Made by a program: the position numbers and the translations under genes. DNA of 6,633 nucleotides from SFWF01 sp964599835. Its GTDB lineage: Bacteria > Bacillota > Clostridia > Oscillospirales > Acutalibacteraceae. Of the stretch, positions 1-5,575 are shown piece after piece (positions within the stretch are counted from its first letter, which is position 1; each line of letters starts with the position of its first letter). Location: assembly GCA_964599835.1 (NCBI GenBank), contig CAZRHF010000122.1:1-6633 (forward strand), in the 5' to 3' direction. The notes under the pieces were generated by a model. That model searched no databases, had not been told where the DNA came from, and was given only the letters and a program-made list of their open reading frames with translations.

Positions 1-82
1 TTCTACCATAGGGGGTTCTTTTTTTCTATTGTCCGTTTTTACTGGACTTGTGCAATGCCTCGGGTGTTATTTTTTGGAGGAA

Positions 83-1456
83 TTATCTGAGAAACATATT
101 AAGAAGTTTTCTGTAAAGTCCGCGTCCGTAGGGCTGATACCTCATGGGAAGGTCCATCCAGATCTTTTTGTCGACGATAGACTTGGTATGTGAGAAGGCC
201 TCAAAGCCTGCCTTTCCGTGATAGCTTCCCATACCGCTTTCGCCCACGCCTCCAAAGCCCATTTCGCTGGTAGCAAGGTGAATAACAACGTCGTTTATAC
301 AGCCGCCGCCATAGCGGATCTTTGAGGTTACCTCGCGGATGCGCTTTTTATCCTGGGAGAAGATATAAAGGGCCAGCGGCTTCTGTCCGCCGTTTATGAG
401 GGAATATACCTCGTCGTAGCTTTCGAAGGTTATTATGGGCATAACAGGTCCGAATATCTCTTCGCCCATAACCGCATCCTCGGGGGTGACGTTGTCCATA
501 ACCGTAGGGGAGATCTTCAGGGTCTCGCGGTCGCTTTCACCGCCGATAACCACCTTATCCTTATCTATAAGACCGCATATACGGTCGAAATGCTTTTCGT
601 TTACTATCCTGCCGTAGTCGCTGTTTTCAAGGGGACTGTCGCCAAACTGCTTTTTGATCTGCAGACCAACCTCCCTTATAAATTCGTCCTTTACCTCCTT
701 TTGGCAAAGGATATAGTCGGGGGCAACGCAGGTCTGACCGCAGTTAAGATATTTTCCGAAAACTATCCGCTTTGCGGCAAGCCTTATCTTAGCGGTGCTG
801 TCAACGATGCAGGGGCTTTTGCCTCCAAGCTCCAAAACCGCAGGGGTAAGATGCTCTGCCGCCTGTCGAAGGACCTCTTTGCCAACGCTCTGACTGCCCG
901 TGAAGAAGATGAAATCAAACTTTTTGCTGAGCAGAGCGGAGTTTTCCTTTCTTCCTCCCGTAACCACCGCAACATATTCCGGGTCGAAGCATTCGGTAAT
1001 TATCTTCTCGATAATCCTGCTTGTTTCGGGGGAATATGCGCTGGGCTTTACCACCGCTGTATTTCCTGCGGCAATAGCATCGGCGAGCGGGTCTATGGTA
1101 AGAAGAAAGGGGTAATTCCAGGGACTCATAATAAGCACGTTGCCATAGGGGCAGGGCTTTTTAAAGCTCCGTGACGCAAACTGGGCAAGGGGAGTATATA
1201 CACCCTTTTCTTTTGCAAATTTTCTTACGTGGCGGATCATATAGCTGATCTCGGTAAGGCTGAGCCCCACCTCGCACATAAAGCCTTCAAAATCGCTTTT
1301 GCCAAGGTCTGCCGTCAGTGCATCACATATCTCTTTTTCATATTTTTTAACAGCGGCATAAAGCTTTTTCAGTGCGGCTATACGGTACTTTACGGGAAGT
1401 GTTGCGCCGCTTTCGAAAAAACTTTTCTGACGACTTAAAATCATATCTATATCCAT
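83..1456 (-). CDS. NAD(P)-dependent aldehyde dehydrogenase (class 3-like ALDH family)
   Basis: The 457-residue product is a full-length ALDH superfamily enzyme, oxidising an aldehyde to its acid (or the reverse) with NAD(P). Visible landmarks, in order, are SPWNYPF with the oxyanion Asn114, VVKPS with the cofactor-binding Lys137, the FTGSQSVGK nucleotide loop (185-193), LELGGKSP with the general base Glu209, NCGQTC with the catalytic Cys243, and EEIFGPV (332-338) near the cofactor ribose. The length and the short N-terminus fit the class 3/coniferyl-aldehyde-type branch, not the ~490-residue class 1/2 enzymes. No signal peptide is seen, so it should be cytosolic. The ATG lies one base after the stop of the upstream alcohol dehydrogenase gene and has GGGAGG 8 bases upstream (1465-1470), so the two are co-transcribed. 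The paired dehydrogenases imply an alcohol-aldehyde-acid route. Family assignment is secure; substrate and physiological direction are unknown. Confidence 0.95.
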   Translation of the reverse strand: MDIDMILSRQKSFFESGATLPVKYRIAALKKLYAAVKKYEKEICDALTADLGKSDFEGFMCEVGLSLTEISYMIRHVRKFAKEKGVYTPLAQFASRSFKKPCPYGNVLIMSPWNYPFLLTIDPLADAIAAGNTAVVKPSAYSPETSRIIEKIITECFDPEYVAVVTGGRKENSALLSKKFDFIFFTGSQSVGKEVLRQAAEHLTPAVLELGGKSPCIVDSTAKIRLAAKRIVFGKYLNCGQTCVAPDYILCQKEVKDEFIREVGLQIKKQFGDSPLENSDYGRIVNEKHFDRICGLIDKDKVVIGGESDRETLKISPTVMDNVTPEDAVMGEEIFGPVMPIITFESYDEVYSLINGGQKPLALYIFSQDKKRIREVTSKIRYGGGCINDVVIHLATSEMGFGGVGESGMGSYHGKAGFEAFSHTKSIVDKKIWMDLPMRYQPYGRGLYRKLLNMFLR

Positions 1457-1457
1457 T

Positions 1458-2663
1458 TTATTTTCCTCCCGATACCTTTCTGTAGAATATCTCCAGCTCC
1501 TTTGCGGTCATAAGCTTCGGTACGGGGTAAAGGGGATTTGCTTCCTTTGCCGCGTGCCTTGCCATAACGGGAATGTCTTCCTCTGTTATGCAGTCAAAAC
1601 TTTCGGGGATATTCATTTTTTTGTTAAGTGCGGCGATAGCCTCTATAAACTTGTCGGCGCCCTCTTCAATGCTGTCCCGATCCTCCGCAACACCTGCCGC
1701 AAGAGCTAATTTATGCAGCTTTTTGTGGGCAGATCTTCCGTATTCCTTCAAAACTATGGGCATCAGCACCGAGTTTGCAAGTCCGTGGGGAAGGTTGTAC
1801 TGTCCGCCGAGGGAATGTGCCACCGCGTGGATATATCCCACGTAGGATTTCGAAAAGGCAACGCCCGCCTTGTATGCCGCGTGAAGCATATTTTCTCGCG
1901 CCTCACGGTTTTGTCCGTCACGGTAGGCGGTTTCAATATTTTCAAAAATAAGCTTTGTGGCGTCAAGAGCAAGCCGCCTTGTTTCCTTGCTGGTGGAGCC
2001 GCCGATATAAGCCTCCACCGCGTGGGTGAGGGCATCCATACCGGTGGTTGAGGTAAGATGCGGCGGCAGGGTGTAGGTAAGGGTGGGGTCAAGCACCGCA
2101 TAGTGGGGGATAAGGGGAAAGCTCATAAGGGCGTATTTGTGGTGCTTTTCGCTGTCGGTAATAATGGCCGCAAGGGTCACCTCGCTTCCCGTACCTGCCG
2201 TGGTGGGAATGGCAATCAGCGTCGGTAGTCTGCGCAAGACCCTTAAGATACCCTTCATCTGACCTACCGTCTTTTTAGGATAGGCCACTCTGGCGCCGAT
2301 AGCCTTGGCGCAGTCCATAGAGGATCCGCCTCCGATGGCAATAATACCGCTACAGCCTTCCTTTATATAAAGGGCAAGCCCTTCTTCAACGTCACTGACC
2401 GTCGGGTTGGGTCGGGTATTGCCGTAGACTGCAAAGGAAATGCCGGAAGCATTAAGGCTGTCCTCTATCGGCTTTATAAGTCCATTATTTATGATTCCTT
2501 TGTCGGTAACTATGAGTACAGAGCCGATCTTTTCCGTTTTTATAACTTCTCCCAGCTCTCCGCAGGAGCCGATAATCTTTGGCTCGCGGTAGGGGAGCAG
2601 GGGAAGGGCTAAACGAAAGCCTTTCTGAAAAACGCGGCAAAAAATTTTGGAAAAAATATTCAT
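1458..2663 (-). CDS. Iron-containing (group III) alcohol dehydrogenase
   Basis: The 401-residue protein belongs to the Fe-ADH family, which interconverts alcohols and aldehydes or ketones with NAD(P). An N-terminal Rossmann-like part carries GGGSSMD (111-117) and PTTAGTGSE (153-161), the dinucleotide-binding signatures. The helical C-terminal part carries the metal site in the spacing known for the family: Asp210 and His214 in DALTH, His279 in HAVAH, and His293 in LPHG, with the conserved active-site His283 between them. Length is typical (380-400). I start at the ATG at 2661-2663, which overlaps the stop of the MarR gene by one base (TAATG). An in-frame TTG eight codons upstream is unlikely because it lies on the Shine-Dalgarno itself. 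The first ~25 residues (hydrophobic and basic, FSKIFCRVFQKGFRLALPLL) precede the usual family start; they may be an amphipathic N-terminal helix. The gene sits between the regulator and the aldehyde dehydrogenase. Substrate is not determinable. Confidence 0.94.
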   Translation of the reverse strand: MNIFSKIFCRVFQKGFRLALPLLPYREPKIIGSCGELGEVIKTEKIGSVLIVTDKGIINNGLIKPIEDSLNASGISFAVYGNTRPNPTVSDVEEGLALYIKEGCSGIIAIGGGSSMDCAKAIGARVAYPKKTVGQMKGILRVLRRLPTLIAIPTTAGTGSEVTLAAIITDSEKHHKYALMSFPLIPHYAVLDPTLTYTLPPHLTSTTGMDALTHAVEAYIGGSTSKETRRLALDATKLIFENIETAYRDGQNREARENMLHAAYKAGVAFSKSYVGYIHAVAHSLGGQYNLPHGLANSVLMPIVLKEYGRSAHKKLHKLALAAGVAEDRDSIEEGADKFIEAIAALNKKMNIPESFDCITEEDIPVMARHAAKEANPLYPVPKLMTAKELEIFYRKVSGGK

Positions 2664-3115
2664 TATTTCGGTATTCCCTCCTTGCAAAGCTCGCGAAGAT
2701 TAGCGGTTATGGATTCGAGGGCAGAGTAAAAGCTCTCCCTTGTCTCGTCGGTAAGCTCTCTGCCTGCCAGCTCTACTGCCTTGCTTGCCCGGTCGCAAAC
2801 GTGCTTTGCGGCGGCCTTGCCTTCCTCGGTGAGCATAAGCAAACCTCTGTAAAGACTTCCGTCCACCACCTGCTTTTTAACAAGTCCCTTTTCCTCAAGT
2901 ATCGCAATCATTCTTGAAGCGTCCGACTTATCCTTTCCGCATTCCTCGCAAAGCTGAGGTACCGTTATTCCTCCGGGGTGGCGGTACATGGTAGTGAGAT
3001 AGGTTGCGTGAGGTCCTTTAAGACCGTATTTTGTAAGCTCCTCTGCCGCCAGCTTGTGCCAGTAGCGGGATATTTCGGTTATAGCAATAGAAAACCGTTC
3101 AAATCTGTTGACCAT
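2663..3115 (-). CDS. MarR-family transcriptional regulator
   Basis: The 150-residue protein (152 if the ATG at 3121 is used) has the MarR layout: an N-terminal helix, a winged helix-turn-helix and C-terminal dimerisation helices. The recognition helix lies around residues 62-78 (KDKSDASRMIAILEEKGL) and is followed by the wing (VVDGSLYRGLLMLTEEGK). The ITVPQLCEEC stretch before it supplies the preceding helix and contains a CxxC pair (Cys56, Cys59). I prefer the ATG at 3115 because AAGGAG (3125-3130) is 9 bases away; for the ATG at 3121 it is only 3 bases away. As first gene of the unit, ahead of the alcohol and aldehyde dehydrogenase genes, and with two inverted repeats on its own promoter, it is probably an autorepressor released by a ligand or by thiol modification. 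The ligand is unknown. Confidence 0.93.
   Translation of the reverse strand: MVNRFERFSIAITEISRYWHKLAAEELTKYGLKGPHATYLTTMYRHPGGITVPQLCEECGKDKSDASRMIAILEEKGLVKKQVVDGSLYRGLLMLTEEGKAAAKHVCDRASKAVELAGRELTDETRESFYSALESITANLRELCKEGIPK
2676..2683 (-). promoter_or_regulatory. Ribosome binding site of the iron alcohol dehydrogenase gene
   Basis: AAGGAGGG lies inside the 3' end of the MarR gene, 12 bases before the ATG at 2663. The spacing is rather long, but no other start fits: the in-frame TTG at 2685-2687 overlaps this site. With the TAATG overlap, coupling to termination of the MarR gene is likely. Confidence 0.6.
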
Positions 3116-3124
3116 AGCCATTTT

Positions 3125-3130
3125 CTCCTT
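3125..3130 (-). promoter_or_regulatory. Ribosome binding site of the MarR gene
   Basis: AAGGAG is 9 bases from the ATG at 3115 and 3 bases from the ATG at 3121. This favours the downstream start, although the two proteins differ by only two residues. Confidence 0.65.
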
Positions 3131-3140
3131 AAAATTTCCA

Positions 3141-3164
3141 AAGAAGTTGAGATTTCAACTTCTT
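3141..3164. promoter_or_regulatory. Candidate MarR operator 1, at the transcription start
   Basis: This is a 24-bp inverted repeat with perfect 10-base arms, AAGAAGTTGA and TCAACTTCTT, around the spacer GATT. It starts just downstream of the -10 box and covers the expected start of transcription, where a bound repressor would block RNA polymerase. The core AGTTGA-N4-TCAACT recurs in operator 2. Palindromes of this size are typical MarR-family targets. The site is seen directly; its use by the adjacent regulator is inferred. Confidence 0.75.
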
Positions 3165-3165
3165 T

Positions 3166-3194
3166 ATTATAACCCCAATAAGTTGAAATGTCAA
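3166..3194 (-). promoter_or_regulatory. Consensus sigma-A promoter of the marR-adh-aldh operon
   Basis: On the minus strand TTGACA (3189-3194) is followed by a 17-base spacer and TATAAT (3166-3171). Both hexamers are perfect vegetative-sigma consensus at the optimal spacing. Transcription should start near 3158-3160, giving a leader of roughly 45 bases before the MarR start. Such a strong core promoter, interleaved with two palindromes, suggests high activity when derepressed. Confidence 0.88.
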
Positions 3195-3197
3195 CTT
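3180..3197. promoter_or_regulatory. Candidate MarR operator 2, over the -35 box
   Basis: This is an 18-bp inverted repeat with perfect 7-base arms, AAGTTGA and TCAACTT, around the spacer AATG. It shares its core with operator 1, and the two centres are 36 bp apart. It contains the TTGACA -35 box (3189-3194), so occupancy would compete with RNA polymerase. Confidence 0.72.
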
Positions 3198-3200
3198 TCA

Positions 3201-3239
3201 AAATATAAACACGCCCCGCAGTCAACCACGGGGTGTGTT
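3201..3239 (-). terminator. Probable intrinsic terminator of the lipoprotein operon
   Basis: An 11-pair stem joins AACACGCCCCG (3208-3218) to CGGGGTGTGTT (3229-3239) with one G-T pair and a 10-base loop. Read on the minus strand it is followed by a U-rich stretch (GUUUAUAUUUU), so it should end transcription arriving from the lipoprotein genes, just before the MarR promoter. The U tract is interrupted by A residues, so efficiency is uncertain. On the plus strand no T run follows. Confidence 0.6.
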
Positions 3240-3273
3240 CGGAAATATGAAGCTTTCTTTTGTTAGGATCAGA

Positions 3274-3340
3274 GCAATGGGTCATTCTGAGCCTGCCGAA
3301 CCCGTAGGGCGTGCGAAGCGCGGAATCTCATTGCCGCAAA
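3274..3340. repeat. 67-bp interspersed repeat, copy 1
   Basis: This stretch is identical, base for base, to 4296-4362. Its edges form a short inverted repeat, GCAATG (3274-3279) and CATTGC (3329-3334), and it contains small internal hairpins (CCC-GTA-GGG and GCG-AAG-CGC), so it should fold as RNA. It is GC-richer than the surrounding sequence, and its CATTCTGAG...GAATCTC flavour resembles short intergenic repeats common in gut Clostridia. It lies after the stop of the lipoprotein gene at 3380 and before the terminator. No open frame or transposase is attached. Confidence 0.9.
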
Positions 3341-3370
3341 AGCTTAAGTTTTAAAGACCAATGTTTGAAA

Positions 3371-3490
3371 CCGCAAAGACTATTCTTCGGCCATCTCCGC
3401 CTCATATTCGCCGCAGTAGGCGTCCAGGAATTTAAAGAGATTATTTAAATCCTCCTTGTTCTCGCTGAGCCAGACTTTATAATCGAAGCC
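3371..3490. repeat. Duplicated gene tail, copy 1
   Basis: The last ~110 bases of this lipoprotein gene, plus 9 bases after its stop, match 4356-4475 without gaps. By hand I count about 18 mismatches in 120, with only 3 in the first 63. Identity falls off further into the gene. This is the nucleotide trace of the tandem paralogy. Confidence 0.8.
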
Positions 3491-4264
3491 TTCTGCTTTA
3501 GGATGATTGTAAACCTTTTCACGCAGCTGCTCGTCGTATTCATTAAAAGCGTAATCGCGATAAGAACAAACTATTTCGGAAAATTCTTCGGTAGCAAGGT
3601 GTATTCCTATCTCTCTAAAATACGACTCTAAGGATAAATCTCCTTTATCTATTTCCTCTTTTACGTAAGGTATGGCAAGCATACCGTATTTTCTGAGCTT
3701 TGTAATTTTCGCGTTAGTATCGATAGACGATTTTATTATTTGAGGGCAGTTGACTTTTGCGTCCTTGAAGAAACTGTAAAAATCGTCCCTATGAGGGTTT
3801 TGGGTATCGGATTTTATATCAAAGGAAGCTAATTCATCTACGCGAAGCATTCTTATAATCGCATTTTGAAAATGTCCGTGGCTAATAGCACCGTCAGCCG
3901 TGCTATGCGGTTCTTCGGTATATGAGTTGTGATATGCTGTTTCGTAAATCAGCATAGGCAATCCCTTAATGCCGAGCGAAAAAAGAGTAGTATGTTGTTC
4001 TGGTGCTTCGTGATAGCAACAATTTCCTCCGGCAGTGTATTTAGGGTTAAAGAACTTTAAACCTAACATTATATCAGAATAGTTTTGCTGTTCTTCCTGT
4101 GTCAGTATTTCGTCGAGAACCTCCTTTGCAGAAAGGTTTACGGTTTTGGTTATACCTCCGGAAGGATCGCTCAAAGATCCGCTTTGTGCGGTTTTATTAT
4201 CACCGCAACCCGCAACCGAAAACAATAGACAAAGGATAAGTAATAATGAAATTATTCTTTTCAT
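3380..4264 (-). CDS. Predicted lipoprotein of unknown function, paralogue of the upstream gene
   Basis: I do not recognise a named family. The 294-residue product begins MKRIISLLLILCLLFSVAGC, a clear lipoprotein signal with a VAGC lipobox and lipidation at Cys20, so it should be anchored on the outer face of the membrane. A Ser/Gly-rich linker follows to about residue 40. The mature part contains two similar short motifs, GIKGLPMLI (98-106) and YGMLAIPYVKEEIDKG (193-208), which look like HEAT-style helical hairpins, then a highly conserved tail (FDYKVWLSENKEDLNNLF at 260-277, ending EYEAEMAEE). It matches the neighbouring lipoprotein at RMLRVDEL/LMRVDAL, in the second motif and throughout the tail, but the N-terminal halves differ. 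The start at 4264 has GAGG six bases upstream; an ATG at 4276 would add four residues and lacks such a site. No own promoter is visible, so it is probably transcribed with the genes upstream. Confidence 0.85.
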   Translation of the reverse strand: MKRIISLLLILCLLFSVAGCGDNKTAQSGSLSDPSGGITKTVNLSAKEVLDEILTQEEQQNYSDIMLGLKFFNPKYTAGGNCCYHEAPEQHTTLFSLGIKGLPMLIYETAYHNSYTEEPHSTADGAISHGHFQNAIIRMLRVDELASFDIKSDTQNPHRDDFYSFFKDAKVNCPQIIKSSIDTNAKITKLRKYGMLAIPYVKEEIDKGDLSLESYFREIGIHLATEEFSEIVCSYRDYAFNEYDEQLREKVYNHPKAEGFDYKVWLSENKEDLNNLFKFLDAYCGEYEAEMAEE

Positions 4265-4295
4265 AGCCGACCTCATTTGAACTTAAAGCACCGCG

Positions 4296-4362
4296 GCAAT
4301 GGGTCATTCTGAGCCTGCCGAACCCGTAGGGCGTGCGAAGCGCGGAATCTCATTGCCGCAAA
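4296..4362. repeat. 67-bp interspersed repeat, copy 2
   Basis: This copy is identical to 3274-3340 and sits in the 100-bp gap between the two lipoprotein genes, ending two bases before the stop codon of the upstream one. Here the terminal inverted repeat is longer, GCGGCAATG (4293-4301) with CATTGCCGC (4351-4359), a perfect 9-bp pair. As RNA it would form a structured intercistronic hairpin that could act in mRNA processing or attenuation; no U tract follows, so it is not a standard terminator. Confidence 0.9.
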
Positions 4363-4475
4363 GACTATTCTTCGGCAATCTCCGCCTCATATTCGGCGCA
4401 GTAGGCATCCAGGAATTTGAAAAGGTTATTCAGATCTTCTTCATTCTCCGAAAGCCAGACCTTATAATCGAAGTC
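4356..4475. repeat. Duplicated gene tail, copy 2
   Basis: This is the counterpart of 3371-3490. Its first seven bases, CCGCAAA, are also the last seven bases of the adjoining 67-bp repeat, so gene tail and repeat are fused here. In copy 1 they are separated by a further 30 bases. Confidence 0.8.
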
Positions 4476-5237
4476 CTCGGAGCCGTCCATAAAACCTTCT
4501 TGTTCAAAACCGTGTCCCCACAAACGATCGCGGTCGGACATATAGATCATATATTCCGGAGTTTCCATATGCAAGCCTATTGCTGTAAAATAACTTGCAT
4601 ATTCATCGTTTCCTTTTTCAATTTCTTCTAAAACGTAAGGCACTGTCAAAATTCCAAATTCGCGAAGTTTTTCGATTTTTTCTTCTGTGTTTATTTTCAT
4701 TTTCAGTATTTCGGGAATTTGCTCTTGAGAATCCCTATACCGAAGACAAATTCCTTTTTTGGTACAGGTTCGACGACCGGGGCGTTCTCTATATTTGCTT
4801 TCTAATGCATCAACCCTCATCAAAGCAAATACACTCGCTGCAAAAAATTCACAATCGTTAAAACGTTCTTTTTCATCAAACATTTTTTCGATTTCGGTTA
4901 TAAGAACGGGAATACCTTTGTAACCTGCTGTCTCACTCAACTTATCACTTTGTTCCCGCTCAAAAAAATATACGTAGCCGGAATAACTCAGCAAATCTGT
5001 ATGTGTCTCTTGAAAAATACCGTTAATCTTTGTTTGTATTTGGGCATATTCTTCTTCGGCCAGCACACCTTCAAGCGGGTCGATAGGTGCTTGGTTAAGC
5101 TGATTGCTTTGTGTTTGTTGCGTAACATCTGTCGGTTTTTGCTGTGTAGCATCTGCAGGAGATTGTTTGCAAGCAACGGTGCTTATTAACAACAAAACCA
5201 CTAAAATAATACAAGTAATTTCTATTAGTTGCTTCAC
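4365..5237 (-). CDS. Predicted lipoprotein of unknown function, first of the tandem pair
   Basis: The 290-residue product starts at a GTG with GGAGG eight bases upstream. A hydrophobic signal (IITCIILVVLLLISTVAC-like, residues 5-23) ends in TVAC, giving lipidation at Cys23; the -3 Thr makes the lipobox slightly atypical. A Gln/Thr-rich linker (24-53) with a repeated DATQQKPTDVTQQ pattern follows. The folded part shares with its downstream neighbour GYKGIPVLI (105-113), LMRVDAL (139-145), FGILTVPYVLEEIEKG (194-209), YFTAIGLHMETPEY and the tail FDYKVWLSENEEDLNNLF (256-273). The two Gly...Pro...Glu motifs look like short helical, HEAT-like repeats, but I cannot name a family. It starts 14 bases after the stop of the large secreted protein, so the two are almost certainly co-transcribed. 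That makes a functional link (partner or immunity protein) plausible but unproven. Confidence 0.86.
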   Translation of the reverse strand: MKQLIEITCIILVVLLLISTVACKQSPADATQQKPTDVTQQTQSNQLNQAPIDPLEGVLAEEEYAQIQTKINGIFQETHTDLLSYSGYVYFFEREQSDKLSETAGYKGIPVLITEIEKMFDEKERFNDCEFFAASVFALMRVDALESKYRERPGRRTCTKKGICLRYRDSQEQIPEILKMKINTEEKIEKLREFGILTVPYVLEEIEKGNDEYASYFTAIGLHMETPEYMIYMSDRDRLWGHGFEQEGFMDGSEDFDYKVWLSENEEDLNNLFKFLDAYCAEYEAEIAEE

Positions 5238-5251
5238 AGTAATAACCTCCG

Positions 5252-5575
5252 TTAGTTTGTAAAATATGCTTGCGCAGTACCGTACGAGCTATTTGGAAAA
5301 TATGCGTTGTAGCCGGAATGATATAATTCTTCCATAAGTCCGAATTTGCAGCTTACAATTCCGTTGTCGATACGAGCGTAATGAAATATAGTGTATGGCG
5401 AACCGTAGGCGACGATACAGTCAGAAACGTTTGCCGGTACTCCTGAATGATATGTGTAATCTTTTAAGAAAGCTTTTGCTTGAGTTAGCGAATAAGAAAC
5501 CTGACCTTTAAAATTTAAATCACCGATGGCATATCCCGCACAATTATAGTTGTAATTGTAGTCGGCTTTTTTGTA
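5252..5575 (-). other. C-terminal Cys/His domain (papain/NlpC-like candidate)
   Basis: This marks the terminal domain of the large secreted protein. The Cys of NCAGYA is encoded at 5540-5542 and the His of FHYARI at 5381-5383. A Cys at the start of a helix followed some 50 residues later by a His on a beta-strand is the usual order in NlpC/P60 and related thiol hydrolases. The KFG...HSGYNAYFPNSSYG ending recalls a C-terminal pattern seen in secreted clostridial proteins. The third catalytic residue is not identifiable by eye. Confidence 0.45.

Noticed and set aside
30..48. GTCC...GGAC hairpin downstream of the aldehyde dehydrogenase gene as a terminator
   Set aside because: The stem has only four sure pairs, and on the minus strand it is followed by A-rich, not U-rich, sequence.
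590..1174. A 194-codon open frame on the plus strand opposite the aldehyde dehydrogenase gene
   Set aside because: It is antisense to a gene with all ALDH catalytic motifs, has no ribosome binding site and its translation has no recognisable features.
1763..2101. A 112-codon minus-strand frame inside the alcohol dehydrogenase gene
   Set aside because: It is an out-of-frame shadow of the Fe-ADH coding sequence, with Pro/Arg-rich translation typical of such frames.
3079..3285. A short minus-strand frame across the MarR promoter
   Set aside because: It runs through the terminator, both palindromes and the promoter and overlaps the MarR start in another frame; its repeated VDIST/VEIST peptides come from the palindromes.
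3274..4362. The two 67-bp repeats as a CRISPR array or as insertion-sequence ends
   Set aside because: There are only two copies 1 kb apart with a coding gene between them, no spacer-length periodicity, both copies in the same orientation, and no transposase or cas gene.
4265..4364. A separate promoter for the second lipoprotein gene
   Set aside because: The 100-bp gap is mostly the repeat and shows no convincing -35/-10 pair, so co-transcription is the simpler reading.
4299..4631. A plus-strand open frame starting inside repeat copy 2
   Set aside because: It is antisense to the lipoprotein gene, has no ribosome binding site and its start lies in the repeat.
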